Positions 20,626-32,299 of a DNA stretch of 64,000 nucleotides are shown here, piece by piece. The DNA is from Colocasia esculenta (lineage: Eukaryota; Streptophyta; Magnoliopsida; Alismatales; Araceae), in assembly GCA_014218235.1 (NCBI GenBank), contig CM024755.1:41436109-41500108 (forward strand). The letters run 5' to 3'. The notes beneath the pieces are model-generated. The model was not told the DNA's origin and searched no databases. It saw only the letters and a list, made by a program, of their open reading frames with translations. How positions within the stretch are numbered: position 1 is the stretch's first letter; each line of letters begins with the position of its first letter. Position numbers and translations under genes: made by a program.

Positions 20626-21760
20626 TTGAGTAGAAAGGCATATATGAATCTGATGATGATTAAAGAATGGAAGTTGTATGAAGAAATAGCAGAGAACTCC
20701 TTGTATGTTCCCAGCAGTCAGCGACGGGCAATTCTAGCTGCTAGTATTGTAGAACCGTCTTTGTATTGGCAGATCATTGAGGCTCAGAGAGCAGATGCAG
20801 GTTTACCTGAAATTGTAAAAATGGAAGGAGTTTCTATTGATGATAATTGTGTGGTCAGGCTTAGGGGCAGGTTATTTGTTCCTGCAGAGAGAGAGGTGAA
20901 GCAGCGAGTTCTGGAAGAGGCTCATAAATCTAGGTACATTATTCATCCGGGTAGCACTAAAATGTACCATGATTAAGAAAGCATTTTTGGTGGCCTCATA
21001 TGAAGAAAGAAATAGCAGAATTTGTGGCAAGATGTGCTATCTGTCACAGATTAAAGCAGAGCATCAGAAGCCTGGAGGTGTATTGCAACCGTTGCCTATT
21101 CCACAGTGGAAATGGGATGATATCGCAATGGACTTTGTGGCAGGTTTACCAAGGTCGAGTTCAGGGCATAATGGAATATGGGTGTTTGTTGACAGATTGA
21201 CTAAGGTTGCAGATTAGTGGCAGTGAGTATGTCTTGGACAGTGGACAGGTTGGCAAATATTATGTTGAAAGAATTGTTCCACTGCATGGTATTCCGAAGA
21301 CTATTGTATCAGATAGAGATCCAAAATTCACTTCTGGTTTTGGAGAAGTTTGCAGAAAGTGATTGGTTCTGAGTTGAGATATAGCTCCGCTTATCACCCC
21401 CAGACTGATGGTCAGACAGAGAGGACTATTCAGACAATTGAAGATATGTTGCGAGCTTGTTGTTTAGTTTGGGGAGGCAGTGGGAGCATCATTTGGGAAT
21501 GGTTGAGTTTGCCTACAATAATAGTTTCATACCAGTCTTGGGATGGCACCGTATGAAGCTTTATATGGAAGGCCTGTAGAACCCCATTGAACTGGCATGA
21601 AGTGGGAGAAAGGCAGTTGGTGGGTCTGAATTGATTCAGCAAACCACGGAAGTGGTAAAGCTTATTAAAGAAAAATTGCAGGCAGCTCAAAGTAGGCAGA
21701 AAAGTTATGCAAATGTGCGGAGGAGACCACTTCAGTTTGAGGTGGGAGACTTGTTTTCTG
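20626..21760 (+). pseudogene. Tekay-like integrase
   Basis: The zinc-binding H-H-C-C domain is visible: His in '[20 protein letters not shown]', then '[10 protein letters not shown]'. The catalytic core has the D,D-35-E residues: D in '[12 protein letters not shown]' (about 21118), D in 'VSDRDPKF' (about 21309), and E in '[15 protein letters not shown]' (about 21407). Frames shift at about 20970, 21215, 21340 and 21480. Integrase joins cDNA to host DNA. Confidence 0.87.
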
Positions 21761-22158
21761 AGAGTTCCCCGAGTAAAGGTATTATGAGGTTGGCAAGTCT
21801 GGAAAGTTGAGTCCGAGATATGTGGGACCCTTCCAAGTGTTAGAAAGGATTGGGGAAATAGCTTATAGGCTGGATTTGCCAGCTGATTTTGCAGATGTGC
21901 ATGATATTTTCATGTCTCCATGTTGAGGAAATGTATTGAAGATCCAGCTCAAATAATCAGATACCAAGGTGGTGACCTGAGGCCGGACATGACTATGCCA
22001 GAATATCCGGTGCAGATCACAGATCAAAAGATAAAGAAGCTGAGAAATAAAGAAATTGAGCTAGTTAAAGTGAGATGGGAAAATAGATTAGGTGGTCAGG
22101 ATACCTGAGAGTTGGCCGCGGAAATGGCTAAAGGGTATCCCTATCTGTTTGAGTAAGC
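21761..22158 (+). pseudogene. Integrase C-terminus with chromodomain-like tail
   Basis: After the '[16 protein letters not shown]' GPY/F-type segment and '[11 protein letters not shown]' comes 'YPVQITDQKIKKLRNKEIELVKV' with 'ELAAEMAKGYPYLFE'. This is the Tekay-type chromodomain, thought to guide integration into marked heterochromatin. The usual Trp of the last strand is replaced by a stop (TGA at about 22106). Confidence 0.7.
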
Positions 22159-22164
22159 TTGTGT

Positions 22165-22272
22165 ATTTTCTTTTTAGATGATAGTACTTGTAAAAGTGTG
22201 TTTGTATGAGTTGTTTAACTTCGAATTGTGTTATGAATTTCGAGGTCGAAATTTTCTTTTTAGATGATAGTA
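22165..22272 (+). repeat. 22-bp direct repeat where the polypurine tract should be
   Basis: ATTTTCTTTTTAGATGATAG plus TA occurs at 22165-22186 and again at 22251-22272, one base before the 3' LTR. The normal chromovirus end 'TTTCGAGGNCGAAATTTT' is present at 22239-22254, but the purine-rich tract that should follow is replaced by this copy. Confidence 0.75.
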
Positions 22273-22273
22273 A

Positions 22274-24541
22274 TGTAACGTTGCGTGCCTTCGGATCCAT
22301 GCGGATCTTGTGAATTGTGGTTGTGGCGGCCGTTGTGAGGCCAGTGTGAGTCGGTGTGTGGAATGCATGGGTGGATGCGTGGCTTGAGCAGGTGAAGAGC
22401 AGGGTTGGTCCTGAAATGAAACGGGACCTGTTGCTGTTCAGTTGAAGTTGGCGGCCAGGGGGGTCGAATGTTGGCGTCCAATTTAGTGGACGTTTACTGC
22501 ATGAACTTGGCGGCAGTAGATGTGGACGCAGCAGAGGGTGGCGGTTGCTGTTGGCGGCATGGGGGTTGACGCCAACCTGAGAATGGTGCAGGTTATAGGC
22601 TCACCCGAGGGCAGTTCTCTCAGCTCTCACTCATTCCCTCTTGCCCCAGCTTGCTGCCCCCGAGTCTTGAAGCTTCCAACAGGTACCAAGGAGTAGTTGG
22701 ACGATCGTAGAACGCGTGGCGTCGCTGAATTACGCGAGGAAACGTCGCGGCGTGGTGCAATTCCGTGGGAGCTCGCGGAGGGCTCGGCGTGAACCGGGTG
22801 ATTGTGGGAGATTCTAACGCGTTCTGAGGTAGGGGACGAACCCTGGTAGCTCCATAGAAACATTAAAGCACATCATAACCACTTGAATCAGCATGATAAT
22901 GCGTTTTCGGATCATGTTGCACCATACGAGATAATGGGTGGTTTGAGTAGTTTAATGTATGAAACATGTTCTAGTGGGTTATATTGGGTCCTGGATGTTA
23001 AAAGAGTAGTTTTATATAATTTTCTGTAGCTAAAATGGCTGGAAAGCCCGCAGAGCCGGATTAGGGTTTCTGCAGGGTTTATGGCCGAAGAACTTGGCGT
23101 CAAGATCGCTTGTCGCCAAGATCCTCAGCCAGGATGTTAACGGCAGAACCCTTGCCGTTGACTCCTGTAAGCGGCAGTCGATGTGGCCGCCTACCTCTAT
23201 ATGAGCAGAAATGACTAAGTACAGTATTTATCATTATTGCATATGTGTTGACACATGAGGTGCACTGAGTGCACTTGGGTCCGTGTGTTAAGCATACAAG
23301 GTATGCAGCTAGTGCTTACTTCGGTGACTGCGTGTTGTTTTCGCGAGTCAGTTGGGTTCACGTGTAGTGGACCGCGGTTACTTGTGGTTTACGTGAGGTT
23401 TCACGTGGTTTGTGTGTGACGTGCACGTGGTTCTGTGTACGTGGCGAGTAGTACGACGCCTACCGTGGTTACCTCTCCAGTTGGGTGCCCCAGGTTCTTT
23501 GTGAGCCAGGCTGTTAGCTCGGGGCTTTGTCCCGGTACTTGTGCTGTACCATCGAGGTCTGTGTCGTCTGACCTGGACACCCTCACTCTTGTGTTAGAGT
23601 TGTACGTCCGGCTGAGGGAAAGACGATAGTGGGACAGTGACACTTGAGTTGTTTTTAGTCACTTGTAGCGCGCTCGTAGTTGGGGGTACGGACACCAGTA
23701 GACGTACTGGACCCCAGCTAGTCCTTTTCCAGTGCCTCACTCTAGCGAGTCCAGGCCAGGGTCTCTGGAGGTGCCAGGCATGGGCATGTGACCGTGTGGT
23801 CTGCAGGTGGGGTGTTTAGTTGGTCTCCACAATGCTTGACCTTTTTACGTGGAGCGGCAGCTGGACCTTTCGTCCGTGGCTGCGAGACTGAGAGGTGGAC
23901 CTGTGTTAGTTGTCCGAGTCAGTTTCTGGTGTCGCGAACCAGTTCACGTGGCTCGTGTTGGCTGTCTCTACTTTAGCTTGTACACCTGTACTGGTTTGCC
24001 GTTTAATTATTACTGTTGTTTCTCGTAGTCGGCAGACGGTGAGTACTTTTACAGCTTTACTTACCTGCTTAGCTGTTATATAAATTGTTAGTGTTGTTTA
24101 CTATTCGTACTTGTGTGTGGTTTGCTCGGTTTTGGGGGTGTTCCCTATTGAGCCAGTGACTAGAGAGGCTCACCCCCTACCCCCCCAGGTGAGAGCGAGG
24201 AGGACGTCTCTCGTCCGACGTCCAGTCCGGGCCGCGTCGTAGCGGTGCAGGGTCAGTACCTCAGCGGAGTAGTTCTAGCTGTGTAGTTCTCCAGCAGTGT
24301 AGCTTTGTAGTGTTTACTTCTTTTGTTGTACCTCGGGGTATGCCCCAGGCCTTTGTACATCTTTACAGTTTTAATAGAATATGGCTATGTAAATTGTGAA
24401 AATTATATGAAATGTGGTGTGTTCCTTTATGTTTACACGGACTGTGGTTGGTATCCCTTGCGAGGCTTCGGCCGTTCGCGGGAGGCGGACTCGGATCAAG
24501 TACGTTATCGGTTAACGGGCTTGCCGAGGCAATCCGTCACA
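22274..24541 (+). repeat. 3' LTR of the Tekay-like element
   Basis: It is 2268 bp, TGTAACGTTGCG to GTCACA, pairing with 12157-14381. It keeps about 60 bp at 23013-23078 that are deleted from the 5' LTR. TTGCG at 24542-24546 is the right target duplication. Confidence 0.92.
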
Positions 24542-25833
24542 TTGCGCGGCCACGGCTACCTCGCAGTGCCAACCCGTTTCGGGAGCTTCCCTCCCGTTGT
24601 CGAGTTCCCCAACTTCTTGGGGTTGCCTTCGTCAACATCCTCCCCGGAGGCCGAGAAAGAAGACGGAGCTGAAGCCAGTCACGAAGCTGAACTCAAAGGG
24701 GCCATGAAGAGCTAAGCTGCCACGTGCACCACGTGGAGCGCGGCAACCACAACAAGCCCAAAGGAAAAGAGGCCGACAAGCAGATCACTGAAGCTGAGAA
24801 CATCGTCACTTGTCGTGCACGAGTGTCTGCTTCGGGAAAAAACTGTGCGGATCGGAGACTTGAGGATCCATCTGCAAGAAAAGAAAATGAAGCTATAGCA
24901 AACGGGGTCGTGCCAACAGTACCGTGGAGAATCCTTCCAAGCTTTGGCGAATAGGAAGAGATGTACAATACCTTCAAGGGCAAGTTGCCCCCAAAGCCTA
25001 TCAAGTTCAAACAGGTCTGGCGACCTAAGAGAGTGCAGAAACTCAAGCCAGAAGAGCCGCCCCAAGAGAAAACCCTCCAACAGAGGCGGCCGAGAAAAGG
25101 ATCCCTGACTACCGTCGCCACACAGAGGCTTTGGGGCTGGAATTCGTCAGGGGGGGCATATTATGCCCGCTTCCACGACAAAAGAGCAGAACTGCGGAAG
25201 TGTGCTTACCTACCGCCGATAAGAGAGACTCCCCTGAATCGATGATCTCACCACCTGCGAGCGCCAGGGGGCAACAAGGGTCACATCCGACCATACCCCT
25301 CACCTCATGAACGCCCTCTATGGCGAGAAAGGAGGCAAAAAGATCCAAGAGCTCCTCGGACGCCAGCCAGGAGCTCATGATGAGAATGATGTTCATGCAC
25401 ATCAGATAAGCAGCCGAGAGACGCAGGAGTACAAGAGGAAATGGTTCTGAAAGGGATCCAACCAAGTCCAAGAGCGACAGCAGAGGGCCTGAAGAGGAGA
25501 GTGGTTGCCATGCAGAGCAAGGCCAGACGTAGAGCTGATGGAGCAGAAGAGAAGATCGGCCTATGCATCAGAGGGCGAAAGGCGAAACGATATTTGCAGC
25601 ACATGGCGGCATATGGGGCGATATGGGGCATGCCAGCCAATGATGAAGATAGCGAATTGGCAGACAGACCTGGTGCTAAGAGCAGCGGCAGGCTTGGCCG
25701 CATATGGGCTTGAAGATGTGCCAACAACGCAAATGACGGCGGTCAGTGCCAATGTGGTCACCGCCCAGGGCAGTGGGGGCAATGATGATATTCCCCCACC
25801 GCCACCGCCGCCGATGCAACTTCTGGGGGCACT
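24542..25833 (+). pseudogene. Giant element gag, N-terminal region
   Basis: The sequence resumes the frame opened at 12112. Several open segments follow in different frames: a Pro/Ser-rich part ending at 24715, a Lys/Glu-rich part 24724-24954, 'FKGKLPPKPIKFKQVWRPKR' at 24964, and 25441-25713. No known catalytic motif is seen. Its position between leader and gag core, and its basic, low-complexity make-up, fit the variable N-terminus or extra ORF of Tat/Ogre elements. Frames change about five times. Confidence 0.5.
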
Positions 25834-27550
25834 TTGCAACAGATCCCTCTTGCTGCACCCATGGATCCAGCCGTCATGGAATTGCTGCAGCAATACCAAG
25901 CCGAGATCGCGGAGCTCAAGCACCAGATCAAAGGCAAAGAGACTGAGGGACATGTATCCCGAGCAGCGGAGGGCTCAGGAGAGACCCCCCAAGGGACCGT
26001 AGGGTCAATTGAAGCCTCGGCCCAGCGTGCTGTCGTGCGGACAGTGAATGAACAACCGCAACAGTCATCTATGGCTGTAGCCCAGCAACAGCGGACACAG
26101 GCCCAGTACACCCCCCTGCAGCCGCAGCTCTTCCAACAGCAGCAGCAGCCACAGTCCCTTCTATAACAACATCAACAGTCTTTGCCTGCCCACATGCCTG
26201 AGCAACGATTTGAAAATCAAGAGTTGCCCCCGGTCCCCCCGGTGGCTATCATCAATACACCAAATAACCAGCCGGCCCACTTCTACCCCCAGCGAGTGGA
26301 CCCCACCACCATTAGTAAATTGATGTTGGAACAGATGATTGATATGAGACTCTCCGAACGGGGCGACAGAGAACAGATGGCCTTTGATGCATATAGGGTG
26401 CCCTACCCTGCGCACCATGCCGCAAAGAGGCTGCCCCCGGGCATTACCAAACCTCCCAAGTTTGATAAATTCAATGGGCGAGGGTCGCCAAAAGAGCACA
26501 TCGCATACTATATTAATGTGATGGGTGATCTGGAAGCCGATGAATCTTACCTGTTGAAGTTCTTCGGCTCCTCTCTAATAGGCCTGGCATTCGAATGGTA
26601 TTCCAGTCTGCCAGCGGGGTCCATCTCTGATTGGACCGACATGCAAAAGAAATTCAGAGAGAGATTCTATATTGCTGAGAGGGAGGTAACAGTTGCCGAG
26701 CTCTACGCAACCAGGAAAAAGGGTGATGAGTCCGCACTGGACTATATCCAGAGGTGGAGGAACCTCAGCATGAGGTGCAAGCGTCCTCCTCATCAAGAAG
26801 ATGCAGTTCATATCTGCAACCAAAATCTGAAAAGAGAGCTGCTTGAAAGAATGATCGGAGTAGAGACCGGTCATTTGACAGGCTGAACAACGTGGTGGCG
26901 GAAAATAGAGGCCTTCTTGGTCAAGTACCCCACCAACTCATTCGCCAATCAAAAGACCAAGCCGGACGATAAGAAGCCTGCGGGGAAGGAGGTCCATGCA
27001 GTGGACCTCAAAACATTTGAAAAGCAAAGAGATGAAGGCGAGGCGGCAGCCGGAACCTCCAGTAAACAAACTGAACCAAAAAGAAAGGTCATCCCCTTTC
27101 AGGATAAGATGAGGAAGTTGTACTCTTTCCCCAAGGAAAAGACCAAAACATTGTTCGACTGGGGTCTCAATACAACAAGATTACCCTGCCAACACCGAAA
27201 AGGCCTGATCAAGCGGCGAAGAAGGATGACCCCCGGTACTATCTGTACCACCAGATCCTGGGGCACCCTCTCGAAGACTACTATGTGTTCAAGGACATCA
27301 TGGAGTCTTTGATCAAGAAAGGAGAATTGCAGATGGGGGACTATAAAATTGATCCGCCCCAGCCGCATGAATTGCCGCCGCAAGCTGGAGCTAACATGAT
27401 CTCCATATATCAACAGCTACCGAAAGAAGTCTCCGAGGCCAGCACGGAGAACACCTATAAGAGTCTTATCCTCACCCCAAGCAGGGAGCAGGAAGAGTGG
27501 CAAAGGTGCCCACTAAAGCAAAAAAGAAGCCAAAAAAGAAGCCAGCTCTG
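25834..27550 (+). pseudogene. Giant element gag core (Tat-type)
   Basis: From 25834 the frame is open to 26883 except for one TAA at 26164-26166, probably a changed CAA in a Gln-rich tract. It encodes a coiled segment 'MELLQQYQAEIAELKHQIKG', then Gln-rich sequence, then the Tat gag core: 'KPPKFDKFNGRGSPKEHIAY', 'FFGSSLIGLAFEWYSSLP' and 'FRERFYIAEREVTVAELYAT'. After shifts at about 26890 and 27190 comes the C-terminal part with 'RKLYSFPKEKTKTLFDWG' and 'YYLYHQILGHPLEDYYVFKD'. In relatives this last motif is a zinc knuckle-like C-x3-H-x4-H-x4-C; here the Cys residues are Tyr, which should weaken RNA binding. Confidence 0.85.
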
Positions 27551-28560
27551 AAAGTGCACATTCGGGGTGTGACACTCAGCCACCGGCACCAGTGGTCACC
27601 CCAGTTTGGCACCAATAGAGCCCAGGGTCGTCATTCAGAGGAACCTGGCAATAGAAGGCGTCGAACACCTCTCCCTCTGTACGGGGGAGGCAGTCCTTCA
27701 CTCGAGCGGCTGCAGGCGCTAATGATGAATTAGATGAATATGAGCAACCAAACAGGTACCCTGTTCAATTGCAAGAGTATGTCCCATGGGAGGAGCTAGA
27801 GAAGTGACCTTGGAGGCACCTACGAGCAAGAGACATCTCAACCTCGAGAAGATCTGTTTGGGGGCAAGAGCCAATAGAACAAAAGAAGAAGAAGAAAGAT
27901 CCAAGAAAAAGAAAGTGGTGGAAACCCTCTCATGCAACACCATCTCCCCCTGCTAAGCTGGGGGGAGCATGTGAAGAAGAGGAATTCTACCCCTCCCCGA
28001 ATGATGTCAACCAGGTCGGGGCTTCGGGTCAAGAATTCATAACAAGATCTGGAAGAAAATGGGGACGCTCCCCTCCGGCAAACCAAAACATCACTTTCCG
28101 TGGAGAGCCCTCTTATGAGATACCAGAACCTGAGGTTCGAGGGACGCAAGTTCCACCACCTCCGGGGCTCTATGTCAGTGAAGAGACCGGGGGCACGATC
28201 CCATCTTTTGCTGAATTCCTGGCAGCAGAAGAGAAGGCAAAGGCATTGCCCAAGCCCCTAATAGCACAAAAGAAGCCCGATAATGAGAAAAATGGACCGG
28301 TCAGCAGACCCCAGGCCAAGAATAGTGAAGATGACAAAGGAAAGTCAAAGCTAGATGATGTCGGGGCGGAAGACCGAATCATCAAACTGCTAAAGAAGAT
28401 CCCTGCACGGTTCAGTGTTTGGGAAATCTTGTCGTTAAGCGAAGAGACCAGAAAAGCACTGATCATGGCCTTGCAGGCTCCAGCACCATATGAGACCTGC
28501 CTTGTAGAGATACGGGTGGAGGCTGCCGTGGCTGATGCAGCGTCCATCACATTTGCCTCG
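27551..28560 (+). other. gag-protease linker of the giant element
   Basis: This is low-complexity charged coding-like sequence (Glu/Lys/Pro-rich) without a catalytic motif. The frame at 28246 onward is already that of the protease. It includes 'EDRIIKLLKKIPARFSVWEI', a linker motif seen in Tat polyproteins. Confidence 0.5.
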
Positions 28561-29110
28561 GAGGACATGCTCCTCCCCATGGCAACTCACAATAGACCAC
28601 TCTACATGAGGGGGCAGTTGAATGGACTATCCCTGAACAGAATTCTGGTAGATCCTGGAGCAGTAGTCAACATTTTTCCGTACAAGATCTACCAAAAGTA
28701 TCACTTCAATGTGCACCTCACCTCCGTGCATGATGTCAGAATAGCTGGTTTCAACCAGAAGTTCGAGGTACCACTGGGGGTCGTGGAGCTCGACTTGGTT
28801 CTGGGGGACTTCAGAACAAAGGTCCATATCATGTGATCAATGCGAGCACGTCCTATAAGGCCTTGTTGGGTCGGCCTTGGCTCCACCAAACGGAGTAATC
28901 CCATCAACCTTGCATCAGTGCATCAAATACGTAAAGGAAGGGCAGGAGCAAAGGGTTTTTGCCGACGCCCACCCATTTGAAGTGTATGAGTGCCACCTTC
29001 TTGATGCTGATTTGTATCTGGAGCAATCGAAAAGTCAAACCGCTTATGAGTGGTTTCCACCAGAACACTCAAAATTCAAGCCCCCAAGGGGGCAAGGCAA
29101 AAGAAGTCAC
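28246..29110 (+). pseudogene. Giant element aspartic protease (Tat-type)
   Basis: The 196-codon frame 28246-28833 contains 'HNRPLYMRGQLNGLSLNRIL' then VDPGAVVNIFPYKIY at about 28648, the position of the catalytic aspartate. Retroviral-type proteases have D-S/T-G; here it is D-P-G. Tat relatives also vary at this residue, so activity cannot be judged. The domain continues after a shift at 28834 with 'YKALLGRPWLH' and 'GVIPSTLHQCIKYVKEG', the standard end of Tat proteases, and 'VFADAHPFEVYECH'. It would cleave the polyprotein. Confidence 0.8.
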
Positions 29111-30088
29111 CCCTGATGATGAGTGGTTCCCACCCACCGCCGCCAGGGGTCACTGTTGAGCAGCATACATCAATAGAAAAGGTGGAGGTGCAGTCATGTG
29201 ACGCCCCAGTTTGCAGGCGTGATTCTACTCCACAAATGAATGAAAAGAAGTCAGAATTCATCCTGGTCCCAGAGGGCCTTACCAAGCCAGCCGCCAAAAT
29301 AGATTGTCAAATAGTAAGGGCATTGAAGACCATGGTGATAGCCCACCCAGGAGATCGCTTCACAGTCTTCTATGCGGCTGGAGAGCAACCAATGAGAAGG
29401 GATGATGATTGCAAAATCCCTGAAGAGACTGGAGATCCTTGGTTCCAATCATAGGATTCCCAGACATGTCCGATACAGTCGTCAGACTGGCCAGAAGTCA
29501 GCAAATCCCTCTTCGACAGCAGCTCAGTCAGAGGGAGATGTTCAGAAAGCTATGGTACCCGCCAAACATGGACAGGGACCTGTTAAAAATCACCCAGCAC
29601 CCAAGACTCGGCTGGTCACTGGGAGAAAGCTATACCGTTGGCATGGTCAGCATAGCCAGCCAAACAGAAGAGAACCCTTCAAAGGTGGTTTATGACGACT
29701 ACCCTGAAGAGAAGCATAGTGGAAATGGCTACGAATGCAAATGACAAACCTCCCCGGGGGGCAGCAGCATTCCCCACCTGCACTCCGTGGAGTCTCTTGC
29801 TACCCAAGCACTCCTGACCAGCCAGAGAAAACAGACACAATGGAGCAACGCTGCTAGGCCCTGCAAGCTCAGAAGAGATAAGAGAGCAGGAAGCGATAAC
29901 AGATGTTCCCTCGAATCCGAGTCAAGGGGCCCATCAAACCAAAGAACCCGAAAAGAATATGCTGACTGAGGCTCAGAAAAGAGAATACATGGAAGTGCTA
30001 GAAGCAGAAGCTGATGAAGAGGGCTTCGTGGACCTTCAGCCGGCACCGAAGAATTTAAGAAGGTGGCCAAGCCACAGTCGATGAGCTG
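29111..30088 (+). other. protease-RT linker of the giant element
   Basis: This is coding-like sequence in changing frames ('EFILVPEGLTKP', 'TQHPRLGWSLGESY', 'EAEADEEGFVDLQP'). Ogre relatives carry an intron and extra sequence here. No strong donor/acceptor pair was confirmed in this copy. Confidence 0.45.
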
Positions 30089-31440
30089 GTGGAAGTGAAC
30101 CTCGACACAAAGGAAGATTATAGGCCGACCTTCTTAAGTGCCCTCATTCCAGAAGAAGAGAAGCAGCGATATATTCTGCTGTTAAAAGAATTCCGAGATT
30201 GTTTTGCCTGGAACTACAAAGAAATGCCAGGACTCAGTCCTGATGTGGCACAACATGTGCTGGCAATTGACCCGAAAATGGAACCAGTCAAGCAAGCTCC
30301 TAGGAGGATGAGACCGGAATTGATCAACAAAGTTTGTTCTGAAGTGGATAAGTAATAGATGTGGACTTCGTTGAAGAAAAACCAATACACCACCTGGTTG
30401 GCAAACATTGTCCCCGTCAAAAGAAGAATGGACAGATCCGAATCTGTGTGGATTTTCGAGATCTGAACAAGGCTTGCCCAAAAGATGACTTCCCGGTGCC
30501 GATCACTGAAGTGATGATAGATGCGACCACCGGACATGAGGCCCTGTCATTCATGGACGGGTCATCTGGCTACAACCAGATATGGATAGCCGAACAAGAC
30601 AGGGGCACACTGCCTTCAGGTCACCCAAAGGGATCTTCCACTACAAAAGAATGTCCTTCGGTCTCAGAAATGCCGGGGCAACCTATCAAAGAGCAATGAC
30701 AAAAATCTTTGATGAGCTGCTCTATAAAAAGGTGGAGTGCTACATTGACGACCTGGTAGTCAAAACAAGAAAAGAAATGACCATCTGGCTGACCTCAGAG
30801 TCGTCTTCAAAAGGCTAAGGCGGTATGATCTGAAATGAACCCGATGAAGTGCGCCTTTGGGGTATCCAGCGGCAAGTTTCTGGGCTTCATTGTCCGATAT
30901 AGGGGAATAGAAATAGACCCTGTCAAGATCAAGGCAATCCATGAGCTGCCGCCGCCGAGGAATCTGACCGAGCTCAGGTCATTACAAGGACGGCTGGCCT
31001 ACATTCGTAGGTTTGTCTCAAATTTGTCTGGGCGATGTCACCCCTTTCACAAATTGATGGGAAAAGATGTTCCTTTCCAATGGAACCAGGAGTGTCAGCA
31101 CGCCCTGGATCAACTGAAAATGTACCTGAATACTCCACCAGTGTTGGGTGCCCCAGTAAAAGGCCGTCCTCTCATCCTGTATATAGCGACCACAGAACAC
31201 TCCTTGGGAGCTATGTTGGCGCAAGAGAATGATGAGGGAAAAGAGCAAGCCCTCTACTACCTCAGCCGAAGGTTAGTGGGGGCAGAAGAGAGATATTCTC
31301 CGATTGAGAGAGTATGCCTAGCCTTGGTGTTCGCAGCCAAGAAGATGAGACATTATATGCTGTCACATGAGGTTAGGTGATCTCCAGGGCTGACCCCGTC
31401 AAATATTACTCTCTCAACCAGCGTTGAGGAGAGAATAGGC
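30089..31440 (+). pseudogene. Giant element reverse transcriptase and RNase H
   Basis: RT starts with 'ILLLKEFRDCFAWNYKEMPG' and 'APRRMRPE', followed by a TAA at 30354. 'KKNGQIRICVDFRDLNKACP' (about 30421-30480), 'FHYKRMSFGLRNAGATYQRAM' split over frames, and the catalytic ECYIDDLVVKT (about 30736-30768, intact Y-I-D-D) follow. 'CAFGVSSGKFLGFIV' marks the thumb. RNase H follows: 'LGAMLAQENDEGKEQALYYL', 'RYSPIERVCLALVFA'. Motif wording (ACPKDDFPVP) is that of Tat elements. Four or more frame breaks occur. Confidence 0.9.
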
Positions 31441-31442
31441 AA

Positions 31443-32252
31443 ATGGGTGTCATCTTGATGGAATTTGACATCAAATATATCCCCCAAAAGGCAATCAAAG
31501 GGCAGGAGGTAGCTGACTTTTTTGCCGCTTACCCTGTACCAGAAAATTCTCCGCTCGTTACAGAGCTACCAGAAGATGAGACCCTTGAAGTGAACCAGTT
31601 GCAAATAGCCACCTGGCAGCTGTATTTTGATGGGGCCTCAAGAATAGAAGCGTCGGCACATGGCAAAGCAAGGGTCAGAGCGGGAGCAGGTATCGTCCTG
31701 AAATCGCCAGAAGGAGAGGTTACACATACCTCTTGTTCGATTAACAAGCCATGCACTAACAATGAGGCTGAATATGAGGCCTTGATTATTGGCTTGCAAG
31801 TGGCCCTCTTCATGAATATAAAGGTGCTGCAAGTCTTTGGCGATTCAATGCTAATCATCAAACAAGTGCAAGGGGAGTTTGATGTCAAAAAGCCGGAGTT
31901 GTTGCCATACCACCGAAAGGCGAAAAGACTATTGTCAAAATTCTATCGAATAGAAATAGAGCATGTGGGCAGAAGCAGGAATGCACAAGCTGACGCCCTA
32001 GCGAAACTTGCTAGCTCTTTGGCGGTGCCACCAAATGAGAAGCTAGAAGTCATTGTCATGAATCGGCAGCAAGTCCCCAGCATGATAGAAGAGAGTCTGA
32101 AAATGAAGAGAGCGTCCAAGAAGAAGTATCTGCGGCTGAAGAGATCATGCAAAAGGACTGAAAGAGCCCTTGCTGCAATGGTTCGAACATCAGCAATTGC
32201 CCTCACAAAGAGAAGAAAGGATCAGGCTGATCCGAGTAAAGGACTCGTATGA
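31443..32252 (+). CDS. Archaeal-type second RNase H (aRH) of the giant element
   Basis: This is the longest clean frame of the element, 269 codons. It begins with the RT connection tail 'MEFDIKYIPQKAIKGQEVAD' and then the aRH fold: 'WQLYFDGASRIE' with the first Asp, 'GAGIVLKSPEGE', 'CTNNEAEYEALIIGLQVA' with the catalytic Glu, 'VFGDSMLIIKQVQGEF' with the next Asp, and 'HVGRSRNAQADALAKLASSL' with the last Asp. All four acidic residues are present. A second RNase H between RNase H and integrase is the hallmark of the Tat lineage. After 32040 the frame is Lys/Arg-rich linker. It is listed as CDS because it is intact, but it is only a domain of a broken polyprotein. Confidence 0.88.
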   Translation: MGVILMEFDIKYIPQKAIKGQEVADFFAAYPVPENSPLVTELPEDETLEVNQLQIATWQLYFDGASRIEASAHGKARVRAGAGIVLKSPEGEVTHTSCSINKPCTNNEAEYEALIIGLQVALFMNIKVLQVFGDSMLIIKQVQGEFDVKKPELLPYHRKAKRLLSKFYRIEIEHVGRSRNAQADALAKLASSLAVPPNEKLEVIVMNRQQVPSMIEESLKMKRASKKKYLRLKRSCKRTERALAAMVRTSAIALTKRRKDQADPSKGLV

Positions 32253-32299
32253 ATTAAGAGGCGGAGTTCTGTTCAGAATCATGGCGGACTCCAAGAAAA

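Larger units (their letters stand above)
12157..24541 (+). mobile_element. Tekay/Del-like Ty3/gypsy chromovirus, nested in the giant element
   Basis: LTRs at 12157-14381 and 22274-24541 flank a tRNA-Met primer site, gag with a CCHC knuckle, protease, RT, RNase H, integrase and a C-terminal chromodomain-like tail. It lies within gag of the giant element with a near-perfect 5-bp duplication. The total is 12,385 bp, or about 9.3 kb without the 3049-bp solo LTR in its own gag. Domain order and the 'VQITDQKIKKLRNKEIELVK' tail match the Tekay (Del) chromovirus clade. Frames are broken by indels and several stops. Confidence 0.9.
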
